Part shown: positions 56,195 through 64,000 of the stretch, piece after piece
Numbering within the stretch: position 1 is the stretch's first letter
Layout: each line of letters begins with the position of its first letter
Source of the DNA: Caldimonas thermodepolymerans
GTDB lineage: Bacteria > Pseudomonadota > Gammaproteobacteria > Burkholderiales > Burkholderiaceae_C
Reading direction: 5' to 3'
NCBI RefSeq assembly: GCF_015476235.1
Contig: NZ_CP064338.1
Span: 186,001 to 250,000, forward strand
DNA length: 64,000 nucleotides
The notes under the pieces: model-generated
What the model was told of the DNA's origin: nothing
The model's database searches: none
What the model saw: only the letters and a program-made list of their open reading frames with translations
Made by a program: the position numbers and the translations under genes

Positions 56195-57210
56195 CGATGG
56201 CCGCACCCGAGCCCTTCAACGTGCTGTGGCTGCAGTCGGGCGGCTGCGGCGGCTGCAGCATGTCGCTGCTGTGCGCCGACACGCCGGACTTCGACGCGCT
56301 GCTGCGCGATGCCGGCATCCGGCTGCTGTGGCACCCGGCGCTGTCCGAGGCCACCGGCGACGCGCTGCTCGCGCTGCTGGACGATTGCCTGGCCGGGCGC
56401 GTGCGGCTGGACGCGCTGTGCGTCGAGGGCTCGCTGCTGCGCGGCCCGCACGGCAGCGGCCGCTACCACCTGCTGGGCGGCACCGACCGGCCCATGCTGC
56501 ACTGGGTGCAGGACCTGGCGCGCGTGGCACGCTACACCGTCGCGGTGGGCACCTGCGCCACCTACGGCGGCATCACCGCGGGCGGCCCCAACCCCACCGA
56601 TGCCTGCGGCCTGCAGTACGAAGGCGCGGTGCGCGGCGGCGCGCTCGGGGCCGACTACACCTCGCGCGAGGGCTGGCCGGTCATCAACGTCGCCGGCTGC
56701 CCGACGCACCCCGACTGGGTGATCGAGACCCTGATGTCGCTGGCCGCGGGCCTGTGGGGGCCGCAGGCGCTGGACGCGCTCGGCCGGCCGCGCTTCTACG
56801 CCGACCACCTGGTGCACCACGGCTGCGCGCGCAACGAGTTCTACGAGTTCAAGGCCAGCGCCGAGAAGCCCTCGGACCTGGGCTGCCTGATGGAGCACAT
56901 GGGCTGCAAGGGCACGCAGGCGCACGGCGACTGCAACATGCGGCTGTGGAACGGCACGGGCTCGTGCACGCGCGGCGGCTACGCCTGCATCAGCTGCACC
57001 GAGCCCGGCTTCGAGGCGCCCGGCCACCCCTTCCACCTGACGCCCAAGATCGCCGGCATCCCGATCGGGCTGCCGACCGACATGCCCAAGGCCTGGTTCG
57101 TCGCGCTCGCCTCGCTGTCCAAGTCCGCGACGCCGGCGCGCGTGCGCCAGAATGCGGTGGCCGACCACCAGGTGGTCGCACCGGCCATCCGCAAGACGAC
57201 GCTGAAGTGA
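56191..57210 (+). CDS. hoxB: Regulatory (H2-sensing) hydrogenase small subunit HoxB
   Basis: 339 residues, no Tat signal, so it stays in the cytoplasm. Cluster ligands include LQSGGCGGCSMS near residue 15 and TCATYGGITAGG; the usual Gly in place of the extra cysteines of HoxK is present, so O2-insensitivity here depends on a narrow gas channel as in known sensors. LGCLMEHMGCKGTQAHGDCN and YACISCTEPG carry the other cysteines. A ~50-residue C-terminal extension after the core would contact HoxJ. It is co-translated with hoxA (ATGA). Confidence 0.94.
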   Translation: MTMAAPEPFNVLWLQSGGCGGCSMSLLCADTPDFDALLRDAGIRLLWHPALSEATGDALLALLDDCLAGRVRLDALCVEGSLLRGPHGSGRYHLLGGTDRPMLHWVQDLARVARYTVAVGTCATYGGITAGGPNPTDACGLQYEGAVRGGALGADYTSREGWPVINVAGCPTHPDWVIETLMSLAAGLWGPQALDALGRPRFYADHLVHHGCARNEFYEFKASAEKPSDLGCLMEHMGCKGTQAHGDCNMRLWNGTGSCTRGGYACISCTEPGFEAPGHPFHLTPKIAGIPIGLPTDMPKAWFVALASLSKSATPARVRQNAVADHQVVAPAIRKTTLK

Positions 57211-58670
57211 ACGACACCCCCGCCCGCCGCCTCGTCGTCGGCCCGTTCAACCGGGTCGAAGGCGACCTCGAAGTGCGCCTGGACGTGGCCGGCGGCGTGG
57301 TGCGCCGCGCCGAGGTCAACGCGCCGATGTACCGCGGCTTCGAGCAGATGCTGCCGGGACGCCACCCGATGGACGCGCTGGTGATCGTGCCGCGCATCTG
57401 CGGCATCTGCTCGGTGTCGCAGTCGCTTGCGGCCGCGCGCGCGCTGGCCGCGCTGGCGGGGGCGGTGCCGCCGCCCAACGGGCTGCACGCGCTGAACATC
57501 CTCGGCGCGGTCGAGAACGTGGCCGACCACCTGACGCACTTCTACGTCTTCTTCATGCCCGACTTCGCGCGCGAGGTCTACGCGAAGGCCCCCTGGCACG
57601 AGGCGGTGCGGCGGCGCTTCGCGGCGCAGGCGGGCGAGGGCGCGCGCGCGGCGATCGTGGCACGCCAGCGCTGGTTCACGATCGTCGGCACGCTGGGCGG
57701 CAAGTGGCCGCACACGCAGTCGGTGCTGCCGGGCGGCTCGTCGCGCGCGATCGACGCGTCCGAGCGGCTGCGGCTGCTGGCGCGCGTGCGCGAGTTCCGG
57801 CAGTTCCTCGAGACCCAGACCTTCGCCAGCCCGCTGGAGGACGTGGCCTCGCTGGACAGCCGTGCCGCGCTGGACGCCTGGCGCGCCCGCGGTGGCGGCG
57901 ACCTGCGCCTGTTCCTCGACCTCGTCGATGCGCTCGGGCTGGAGCGGCTCGGCCCCGGGCCGGGGCGCTACCTGAGCTACGGCGCCTACCCGCAGCCCGA
58001 GGGCGGCCACGCGCTGGCCGGCGGCTACTGGAACGGCAGCGCGGTCGAGCCGGTGGACCTGCAGCGCATCCGCGAGGACGTCAGCCATGCCTGGTACGCG
58101 GCGATGGAGCCGGCGCACCCGAGCGCGGGCGCGACGCTGCCGCAGATCGACAAGCCCGGCGCCTACAGCTGGGCCAAGGCGCCGCGCTACGGGGGCGAGG
58201 TGCTCGAGACCGGCGCGCTGGCGCGCCAGGTGGTCGCGGGGCATCCGCTCGTGCGCGCCGAGGCGCTGCGCACGGGCGGCAACGTCTACACCCGCGTGCT
58301 CGCCCGCCTGCTCGAGATGGCGCGCGTGGTGCCGATGATCGAAGCCTGGCTGCAGGCCATCGTGCCCGGCGAGCCGTTCCACGCGCCCGGCGCCGCCACG
58401 CTGCCCGGCGACGGCCAGGCGCTCGGCACCAACGAAGCCGCGCGCGGCAGCCTGCTGCACGCGCTGGCGGTGCGCGACGGCCGCATCACCCGCTACCAGA
58501 TCGTCGCCCCCACCACCTGGAACTTCTCGCCGCGCGACGCCGCTGGCGTGCCCGGGCCGCTGGAGGCGGCGCTGGCGGGCACGCCGGTGCAGCCCGGCGA
58601 GGACACGCCGGTCGCGGTGCAGCACGTGGTGCGCTCGTTCGACCCGTGCATGGTGTGCACCGTCCACTGA
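57207..58670 (+). CDS. hoxC: Regulatory (H2-sensing) hydrogenase large subunit HoxC
   Basis: 487 residues. Nickel motifs PRICGICSVSQS near residue 65 and FDPCMVCTVH at the very end. The protein stops immediately after the His, so no C-terminal peptide needs removal; this is characteristic of H2-sensor hydrogenases and not of energy-conserving ones. Start is a GTG at 57207 that overlaps the hoxB stop (GTGA). With HoxB it tells HoxJ whether H2 is present. Confidence 0.95.
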   Translation: MNDTPARRLVVGPFNRVEGDLEVRLDVAGGVVRRAEVNAPMYRGFEQMLPGRHPMDALVIVPRICGICSVSQSLAAARALAALAGAVPPPNGLHALNILGAVENVADHLTHFYVFFMPDFAREVYAKAPWHEAVRRRFAAQAGEGARAAIVARQRWFTIVGTLGGKWPHTQSVLPGGSSRAIDASERLRLLARVREFRQFLETQTFASPLEDVASLDSRAALDAWRARGGGDLRLFLDLVDALGLERLGPGPGRYLSYGAYPQPEGGHALAGGYWNGSAVEPVDLQRIREDVSHAWYAAMEPAHPSAGATLPQIDKPGAYSWAKAPRYGGEVLETGALARQVVAGHPLVRAEALRTGGNVYTRVLARLLEMARVVPMIEAWLQAIVPGEPFHAPGAATLPGDGQALGTNEAARGSLLHALAVRDGRITRYQIVAPTTWNFSPRDAAGVPGPLEAALAGTPVQPGEDTPVAVQHVVRSFDPCMVCTVH

Positions 58671-58682
58671 TCCCGCTTGCCC

Positions 58683-59159
58683 ATGGAACGCTTCACGATC
58701 TCCCTGGACCACGAACTGGCCGACGAATTCGACCGGCTCATCGCGCGCCGCGGCTATGCCAACCGCTCCGAGGCGGTGCGCGACCTGATCCGCCGCGAGC
58801 TGGAGGCCGACCGGCTCGCGCAGGCGCAGGCGCCCTGGTGCGTCGCCACGGTGAGCTACGTCTACAACCACCACGAGCGCAGCCTGGCCGGGCGGCTGGC
58901 GCACCTGCAGCACGAGCACCACGACGTCGCGGTGGCGACCATGCACGCGCACCTCGACCACGAGCACTGCCTGGAGACGATGATGCTCAAGGGGCCGACT
59001 GCCGCGGTGCGCGCCTGCGCCGACGCGCTGGTGGCCGAGCGCGGCGTGCGCCACGGGCACGTGCACCTGGTGCCGATCGAGGTCGAGCACGGGCCGCATC
59101 CGCACGGCCACGACCACCACGGTGGGCCGGGCCACCAGCACGCGCGGCCGACCACCTGA
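58683..59159 (+). CDS. nikR: Nickel-responsive regulator NikR
   Basis: 158 residues. Ribbon-helix-helix DNA-binding part (MERFTISLDHELADEFDRLI and YANRSEAVRDLIRRELEAD) followed by the nickel-binding ACT domain with MHAHLDHEHCLETMMLKG, giving the His-X-His and Cys ligands. A histidine-rich tail (HPHGHDHHGGPGHQH) is longer than in E. coli. It would repress nickel uptake when nickel is plentiful; its probable target is the convergent nik operon, with a palindrome at 63854. Start at ATG 58683; a TTG at 58677 is unlikely. Confidence 0.94.
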   Translation: MERFTISLDHELADEFDRLIARRGYANRSEAVRDLIRRELEADRLAQAQAPWCVATVSYVYNHHERSLAGRLAHLQHEHHDVAVATMHAHLDHEHCLETMMLKGPTAAVRACADALVAERGVRHGHVHLVPIEVEHGPHPHGHDHHGGPGHQHARPTT

Positions 59160-59172
59160 GGCGCGCGGCGGC

Positions 59173-60546
59173 TCAGCGCAGCCGCGGCAGCTCGACGCGG
59201 AACTCCGCGCCGTCGGGGCGGGGGTGCGCGGTCAGCCGGCCGCCGTGGCGCTCGACGATGCCGTAGCTGATCGACAGCCCGAGCCCGGTGCCCTTGCCGA
59301 CCGGCTTGGTGGTGAAGAACGGGTCGAAGATCCGGTGCACCAGGTCGGGCGGGATGCCCGGGCCGTTGTCGCGGAAGCTCAGCACCACGCGGTCCTCGCT
59401 GCACTGCGCCTCGATGCGCAGCTCGGGCGAGGGCACGCCCGCGGTGGTGACCGCGTCCATCGCGTTCTGGATCAGGTTCATGAACACCTGCAGCAGCTGC
59501 CCCGCCGAGCCATGCACGCACACGCCCGGCGCGCCCTGCCAGTGCACGTTGAAGCCGTTGGCCGCGGCCGCGCCCTTGCCGACCCAGTGGATCGCGCGCT
59601 GCACCACCGCGTCCAGCTCGACCGGCTGGAACTCCTCGCGGTCCACCGCCGAGAAGCGCTTCAGGCCGTTGACGATCTCGGCGGTGCGCGTCGCGCCTTC
59701 GATGGTGCCGTCGATCAGCGAGGGCATGTCGGCCAGCATGTGGTCGATGCGCAGCTGCTGGCGCAGCGCCTGCAGCTGCCGCGCGTCCTGCCCGGCATGC
59801 ACCGCGTCGATGTAGGCTGCGATGCGCTCGCAATAGCGCTTGAGCGCATGCACGTTGCCGAGCACGAAGCTGATCGGGTTGTTCAGCTCGTGCGCGACGC
59901 CGGCCACCAGCAGGCCGAGCGAGGCCATCTTCTCGGAATGCAGCAGCTGCTGCTGGGTGCGCTTGAGCGCCTCGTGCGCTTCCTGCAGCTGCTGGTAGGC
60001 GCGGCGCAGCTCACCCACCGGCCGCCCGACGAACACGTGGCCGAGCCGCACGCCGGCGCCGTCGTGCCGCGGCGAGCAGCGCACCTCGACCGGCACGGCC
60101 TGGCCGCTGGCATCGCGCAGGTGCAGCTCCACCGGCTCGCGGTCGGACGGCAGCCCCGGGGCGGCGGCACGCGCCATCATCTCGTGCACCCGGTCGGCTT
60201 CCGCCTCGGGATGCGCCAGCAGCTCCTGCACCGGGCGGCCGATCAGCTCCTCCTCGCGCTTGCCGCACAGCGTGCGCAGCGCCTCGTTGGTCTCCTGGAT
60301 CTCGCCGGCCTCGGAGCAGGCCACCACCAGGTCCGACATCGCGCCCAGCACGCTGAAGATGAACTGGTGCGACTGCTCCAGCTCGGCGTTCTTGCGCTCC
60401 AGCTCGATCTCGTCCTGGATCAGCTGGGAGTACACCTCATCCATCTTCTGGATGACTTCCAGCCAGGCGGCCTCGTCCATGCCCTCGCCGGAGGCGGGCA
60501 GGGGCAGGTCGGGCAGCGACAGCGAAGGCGGGGTCTTGCGGGTCAC
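59173..60546 (-). CDS. hoxJ: H2-responsive histidine kinase HoxJ
   Basis: 457 residues, no membrane helices. A coiled-coil start with EIELERKNAELEQSHQFIF leads to a PAS domain (~85-190, FIFSVLGAMSDLVVACSEAG), then the dimerisation box with phospho-His VAGVAHELNNPISFVLGN and the ATPase domain with DNGPGIPPDLV and GKGTGLGLSISYGIV. All G boxes are intact, unlike the inactive HoxJ of C. necator H16, so H2 control is likely real here. Start is a GTG at 60546 that overlaps the nikO stop (GTGA), tying it to the nickel-transporter operon. An ATG at 60480 is an alternative. Convergent with nikR. Confidence 0.9.
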   Translation of the reverse strand: MTRKTPPSLSLPDLPLPASGEGMDEAAWLEVIQKMDEVYSQLIQDEIELERKNAELEQSHQFIFSVLGAMSDLVVACSEAGEIQETNEALRTLCGKREEELIGRPVQELLAHPEAEADRVHEMMARAAAPGLPSDREPVELHLRDASGQAVPVEVRCSPRHDGAGVRLGHVFVGRPVGELRRAYQQLQEAHEALKRTQQQLLHSEKMASLGLLVAGVAHELNNPISFVLGNVHALKRYCERIAAYIDAVHAGQDARQLQALRQQLRIDHMLADMPSLIDGTIEGATRTAEIVNGLKRFSAVDREEFQPVELDAVVQRAIHWVGKGAAAANGFNVHWQGAPGVCVHGSAGQLLQVFMNLIQNAMDAVTTAGVPSPELRIEAQCSEDRVVLSFRDNGPGIPPDLVHRIFDPFFTTKPVGKGTGLGLSISYGIVERHGGRLTAHPRPDGAEFRVELPRLR

Positions 60547-61244
60547 GGCGTCCAAGAATAGCGCGCGGCGGGAGCCGGCGCCGGCTGCAGCCTGCCGTCG
60601 CGCAGTGCCAGCCGCCGGTGGGTCACGGCCTGCAGGAAGGCCGCATCGTGCGAGACCACCAGCATGGCCTGCGGCAGCGCTTGCAGCAGCGCCGCGAGGT
60701 GCTCCTGGGCGCGCTCGTCCAGCCCGGTGGTCGGCTCGTCGAGCAGCAGGACCTCGGGTTCCATCGCGAGCAGACCGGCCAGCGCGACCAGGCGCTTCTC
60801 GCCACCCGACAGGTGCGGGATCGGGCGCTCGCGCAGGTGTTCCAGCCCCAGGCGCGCCAGCGTGCGCGCGACCACCTCGCGCACCTGCGCGGCCGGCAGC
60901 CCCTGGTTGAGCGGACCGAACGCCACGTCCTCCTCGACGGTGGGGCAGAACAGCTGGTCGTCGCTGTCCTGGAACAGCAGCCCGACGCGCCCGCGCAGCG
61001 GCGCGAAGTCGCGCTCGTCGCGGCAGCGCGTGCCCAGCAGCTCGATCGTGCCGTCCTGCGCGGGCAGCAGGCCCATCAGCACCTGCAGCAGCGTGGACTT
61101 GCCGCTGCCGTTGGCACCGGCCAGGCCCAGGCGCTCGCCGGCGTGCAGCGCCAGCGTCACGTCCTCGAGCAGCGGGCGCCGCGGCGCGTGGCGAAAGCGC
61201 AGCGCCTCGACGCGCAGCAGCACCGGCGCGGCTGCGGCGTTCAT
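60543..61244 (-). CDS. nikO: Nickel ECF transporter ATPase (NikO/CbiO)
   Basis: 233 residues. Walker A LAGANGSGKSTLLQVLMGL, Q-loop VGLLFQDSDDQLFCPTVEED typical of ECF/CbiO ATPases, signature LSGGEKRLVALAG and Walker B VLLLDEPTTGLD. It energises the membrane parts NikQ and NikM. Start overlaps the nikQ stop region (61241-61244). Its stop overlaps the hoxJ start. Confidence 0.93.
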   Translation of the reverse strand: MNAAAAPVLLRVEALRFRHAPRRPLLEDVTLALHAGERLGLAGANGSGKSTLLQVLMGLLPAQDGTIELLGTRCRDERDFAPLRGRVGLLFQDSDDQLFCPTVEEDVAFGPLNQGLPAAQVREVVARTLARLGLEHLRERPIPHLSGGEKRLVALAGLLAMEPEVLLLDEPTTGLDERAQEHLAALLQALPQAMLVVSHDAAFLQAVTHRRLALRDGRLQPAPAPAARYSWTP

Positions 61245-61972
61245 GGCGCGCCCCACTCCAGCAGCGCGAGCGCCGCGGCGAAGCCGGCCGCGAACGCGGC
61301 ATCGCGCCAGCCGGCGCGGAAGTGGTGCAGCACCGGGAACTTCCCCTGCCAGCCGCGGCAGCGCATCGCCATCTCGATGCGCCGCGCGCGCTCGACGCTG
61401 TGGCCCACCAGCGCGGCGACCAGGTAGCCCGCGCTGCGCAGCGTGTGGCGGTCCAGCCGGGGCCGGTGGCCGCGCGCGCGCATCGCGCGCGCCAGGCGCA
61501 GGCGCGTCTCGTGCAGCACGCCGACGTAGCGCAGCGCGAACATCAGCAGGCGCACCAGCTTGTCCGGCACCTTCAGGTGCAGCAGCGCGTGCGCGAGCGT
61601 GGCCGGCTCGACCGGCGCGACCAGCGCGGCGAACAGCAGCATCAGGGTGTTGCCGGTCAGCACCACGACGGCGGCGCGCTGCACGCCCTCGGCGCTGGCG
61701 CTCCAGCCGCCGAGCTGCCACAGCGGCGCGCCGGCCACGCTGAACGGCAGCGTGACGGCAGCCACCAGCAGGAAGCCGTTGAGCGCCAGCGCGGCGCGCC
61801 GCAGCCGGCGCCGCTCCAGCGGCGCCGCCAGCGCCAGCAGCGCGGCGAGCGCGCAGGCCCCGGCCAGCGCGGGCACGCCGGGCGCACGCGCGGTCCACAG
61901 GCTCGCGGCGAGCAGCGCCAGCAGCCGCACGCGCGGGTCCAGGCGGTGCAGGAAGGCGGCGGCCCTGCTCAT
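61241..61972 (-). CDS. nikQ: Nickel ECF transporter membrane subunit (NikQ/CbiQ)
   Basis: 243 residues with four or five membrane helices. The CbiQ/EcfT coupling helices appear as VPDKLVRLLMFALRYVGVLH and HSVERARRIEMAMRCRGWQ (the A-R-G coupling motif). It links the ATPase to the substrate-binding NikM. Overlaps nikM by four bases (ATGA) and nikO by four. Confidence 0.92.
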   Translation of the reverse strand: MSRAAAFLHRLDPRVRLLALLAASLWTARAPGVPALAGACALAALLALAAPLERRRLRRAALALNGFLLVAAVTLPFSVAGAPLWQLGGWSASAEGVQRAAVVVLTGNTLMLLFAALVAPVEPATLAHALLHLKVPDKLVRLLMFALRYVGVLHETRLRLARAMRARGHRPRLDRHTLRSAGYLVAALVGHSVERARRIEMAMRCRGWQGKFPVLHHFRAGWRDAAFAAGFAAALALLEWGAP

Positions 61973-62583
61973 CCGGCCAGGCCCGCGCGCAGCAGCGCCG
62001 GCCGCGAGCGCGCCAGCGACGAGACGATGGCCGCGGTCACCGCGGCTTCCACCGCCATCACCGGCAGGTGCGCGACGATCACGGTGCCGATCAGCGGCAG
62101 GAACGCGCGGCCGCCGGCCAGCCACAGCGCCAGCGCCATCAGGGCCGTGCCCAGCGCGATCGCCAGCGCGCCGCACAGCGCGCCGCGCCAGGCCGCCGCG
62201 CGCACGCCGGCCGGCTCGCCGCCGAGCCGGTACAGCAGCGCGCAGGCCAGCGCCGGGGCGGCCATCACGACGGTGTTGACGCCCAGCGTCGTGAGCCCGC
62301 CGTAGCCGAAGAACAGCGACTGCATCAGCAGCGCGACCAGGATCACCGGCACCGCCGCCCAGCCCAGCAGCACGCCGCACAGGCCGTTGAGCACCAGGTG
62401 CACGCTGCCCGCGCCCACCGGCAGGTGGATCAGCGAGGCCACGAAGAACATCGCGCACAGCAGGCCCGCCAGCGGGATGCGCTCGTCGGGCAGCCGGCGC
62501 AGGCCCACGGCCACGCCCGCGGCCGCCAGCAGCGCGCCGCCGCCGAGCACGGGCAGGGTCAGCACACCTTCGGCCAGATGCAT
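61969..62583 (-). CDS. nikM: Nickel ECF transporter substrate-binding subunit (NikM/CbiM)
   Basis: 204 residues, about six membrane helices. The N-terminus MHLAEGVL carries the metal-binding Met1-His2; HLPVGAGSVHLVLNGLCGVL holds further His ligands. CbiM and NikM share this fold; the nikR, hyp and hox context, and two nikK/nikL-like genes in place of cbiN, point to nickel. It sits one base before nikL in the operon. Confidence 0.93.
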   Translation of the reverse strand: MHLAEGVLTLPVLGGGALLAAAGVAVGLRRLPDERIPLAGLLCAMFFVASLIHLPVGAGSVHLVLNGLCGVLLGWAAVPVILVALLMQSLFFGYGGLTTLGVNTVVMAAPALACALLYRLGGEPAGVRAAAWRGALCGALAIALGTALMALALWLAGGRAFLPLIGTVIVAHLPVMAVEAAVTAAIVSSLARSRPALLRAGLAG

Positions 62584-62584
62584 C

Positions 62585-63106
62585 TCAGGCTCCTTCGCGT
62601 CCGTCGCGGCGCGCCGCCTGCGCGCGCCACCAGGCGGCCACGCCGGCCAGCCCGGCGATCAGGCCCAGGCCACCCAGCACCTCGCCCAGGCGCACGCGCT
62701 GCTCGTAGCGCTGCACCTCCTCGCGCAGCGCGCGCAGCTCCTCGCGCAAGGCGGCGAGTTCGGGCGGGGCCGCCGCGGGGGCGGTGGCCGCGGCGACCGC
62801 GAGTGCCGACTCGACGCGGTGGCCTTCCTCGCCTTCGGCGACCAGCCGCCAGTCGCCGGCGCCCACCCCGGCAAACACGAAGCGGCCGGTGGCGTCGCTG
62901 CGCACCCGCTGCACCGTGGTGCCCTCGCGCGTCTGCAGCTCGACCCACTCGCCGGTGGCGGGCGTCTCGTCGGAATAGAACAGGTGGCCGTGGATGCGGC
63001 CGTCCGCGGCGGTCGCGGTCAGGCGCAGCGCGTGCGCCCAGGCGGCGGCCGGCAGCAGCGCGGCGGCCAGCAGCGGCAGCAGGGTCCGGGCCAGCGCGGG
63101 GATCAC
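62585..63106 (-). CDS. nikL: NikL-like auxiliary subunit of the nickel transporter
   Basis: 173 residues. Signal peptide (LARTLLPLLAAALLPAAAWA), mature start AHALRLTATA, a beta-sandwich carboxypeptidase-regulatory-like domain (~25-100, TGEWVELQTREGTTVQRVRS), a coiled-coil segment (LREELRALREEVQRYEQRV) and one C-terminal membrane helix (LGLIAGLAGVAAWW). This layout fits the NikL component that replaces CbiN/NikN in some nickel importers. The start is a GTG at 63106 which overlaps the nikK stop (GTGA). Confidence 0.75.
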   Translation of the reverse strand: MIPALARTLLPLLAAALLPAAAWAHALRLTATAADGRIHGHLFYSDETPATGEWVELQTREGTTVQRVRSDATGRFVFAGVGAGDWRLVAEGEEGHRVESALAVAAATAPAAAPPELAALREELRALREEVQRYEQRVRLGEVLGGLGLIAGLAGVAAWWRAQAARRDGREGA

Positions 63107-63807
63107 GGGGTGCTCAGGCGCAGGTTCGCGGCCAGGTTGTCGCGCTCGGCCTCGGGGCCGGGGTAGGGCACGCTGTGGCCCACCGTCACCAGCTGCACGC
63201 CGCGCCGCAGCGTCACCGTGGCACGGCCCTGCGCGTCGGTGGTCGCCGCCGGGCCATCGTGGGGGCGGTCGCCTTCGACGACCACCTTGGCGCCCGGCAG
63301 CGGCCGGCCCTCGAACAGCACCTGCACCGGCAGCGCCTGCCCGGCCGCCGGGGCGCGGGTCGCCAGCGGCACGATCTCCAGCCGCTGGCCGACGGGTTTC
63401 GCGACCTGCTCGCCCCAGGCCAGCACCGTCTTGCCGAACTTCAGCGCCCGCGACGAGGACTCGACCGGCCCCTGCACCGCGGTGCGCGGCACGTTGCGCG
63501 ACTTGCCGTCCTGGCGCACCCAGAAGCCGTTGTCGAACTCCACCGCCCACAGCGCGGCGGGGCCGCCCTCGGCCTCGACCTGCACGCCCTGCGCGCCGGC
63601 GCGGGTGCGCACCGCCAGCGCCTGGCCGGCGGCGTTCCATGCGCGCACCTGGCGCACCTTGCTCACGTCATAGGGTTCGCCCTGGCCGTCGTGGCCGAAC
63701 ACCACGGCGTGCGGCGGGCCTTGCAGCTCGATCCAGGCGTCGTGGGCCCAGGCCGGGGCCGCGCACAGCAGCAGGGCCAGGGGCAGGGGCAGGGGCAGGC
63801 GTCTCAT
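63103..63807 (-). CDS. nikK: NikK-like periplasmic subunit (DUF4198)
   Basis: 234 residues. Signal peptide ending APAWA, then AHDAWIELQGPPHAVVFGHD, the start of the DUF4198 family; the exposed His-Asp after the cut may bind metal. Two beta domains follow, the second Ig-like (LPGAKVVVEGD). In nickel ECF systems this periplasmic partner accompanies NikL and NikM. Start ATG at 63807 with GGAG 10 bases upstream. First gene of nikK-L-M-Q-O-hoxJ. A 23-base palindrome lies 47 bases upstream. Confidence 0.78.
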   Translation of the reverse strand: MRRLPLPLPLALLLCAAPAWAHDAWIELQGPPHAVVFGHDGQGEPYDVSKVRQVRAWNAAGQALAVRTRAGAQGVQVEAEGGPAALWAVEFDNGFWVRQDGKSRNVPRTAVQGPVESSSRALKFGKTVLAWGEQVAKPVGQRLEIVPLATRAPAAGQALPVQVLFEGRPLPGAKVVVEGDRPHDGPAATTDAQGRATVTLRRGVQLVTVGHSVPYPGPEAERDNLAANLRLSTP

Positions 63808-63853
63808 CGCGGGTCTCCGTCGGGCTGGGCGGCAGGCGGGCTGCCGCATTGTG

Positions 63854-63876
63854 ATGAAGTTTTCGAAAAACTTCAT
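63854..63876. promoter_or_regulatory. Palindrome upstream of the nickel-transporter operon (candidate NikR operator)
   Basis: ATGAAGTTTT and AAAACTTCAT are perfect inverted arms around CGA. TCATAC, the right half-site of the E. coli NikR box (GTATGA-N16-TCATAC), stands at 63873-63878, and TGATGA is at the mirror position with a 15-base spacer. It lies about 47 bases before the nikK ATG on the minus strand. NikR is encoded in the same locus. Confidence 0.55.
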
Positions 63877-64000
63877 ACAAGTTCCATGCCACGGCGCCAG
63901 CCCGCCCACGGCGCGGCACCGGGGTGCGCGCGCTGCTCACGGCGCTTGCGGCGGCGCCGCGTTGCCGCACAGGAGGTTTGCAGGGGGATACCCGGAGGGA
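63877..64000. other. End of window upstream of nikK, no feature seen
   Basis: About 120 bases of GC-rich sequence with no supported gene. The nikK promoter should lie around 63880-63920, next to the palindrome. A GGAGG sits at 63972 but no gene starts inside the window. Confidence 0.4.

Overview
The window is a GC-rich chromosomal segment (most third codon positions are G or C) from a betaproteobacterium, most probably of the order Burkholderiales. This rests on the gene content and order of the hydrogenase locus, which follows Cupriavidus necator (Ralstonia eutropha) almost gene for gene, and on family-level resemblances of housekeeping proteins. The genus is not determined. No rRNA, tRNA, CRISPR array, phage or insertion sequence was seen. 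The chromosome looks like core genome plus a large accessory hydrogen-oxidation island.

1-4.0 kb: the 5' part of an exported M48-type protein, an AmpG-like MFS transporter and an EamA exporter, all on the minus strand. 4.0-11.4 kb: a sugar-uptake regulon: a LacI-type repressor divergent from a GH1 beta-glucosidase, a complete binding-protein ABC importer (binding protein, two permeases, ATPase) and a LamB-type porin. Two near-identical LacI-type palindromes (about 4182 and 10069) sit before the enzyme and the porin. A glucokinase at 38 kb would phosphorylate the released glucose.

11.5-17.3 kb: thioredoxin TrxC, LysR regulator/tautomerase pair, flavin reductase, a PAS-GGDEF-EAL cyclic-di-GMP protein and, just upstream of it, a Ser/Thr kinase fused to a cyclic-nucleotide-binding domain. 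17.3-28.6 kb: argS, SPOR protein, dsbA, lptA-lptB-rpoN, an rRNA methyltransferase, mtnN, fadD, hsp20. 28.6-41 kb: a split transhydrogenase operon (pntAA-panD-pntAB-pntB) with panD embedded, a SpeD-SpeE fusion, a Nudix hydrolase with mnmA, metY, a CAP-domain lipoprotein, glk, ssb and a ClC channel.

41.2-63.8 kb: a complete [NiFe]-hydrogenase island. On the plus strand, behind a good sigma-54 -24/-12 promoter, lie the membrane-bound O2-tolerant hydrogenase (hoxK, hoxG, hoxZ), an orphan HigA-like DNA-binding gene, accessory genes hoxM, L, O, Q, R, T, V, maturation genes hypA, B, F, C, D, E, the NtrC-type activator hoxA, the H2-sensing regulatory hydrogenase hoxBC and nikR. Facing them on the minus strand is a nickel ECF-type importer (nikK, L, M, Q, O) whose last gene overlaps hoxJ, the H2-responsive histidine kinase. 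The sigma-54 gene rpoN lies in the same window at 22 kb, so sensor, kinase, activator, sigma factor, promoter, nickel supply and structural genes can all be seen together. hoxV carries a one-base frameshift.
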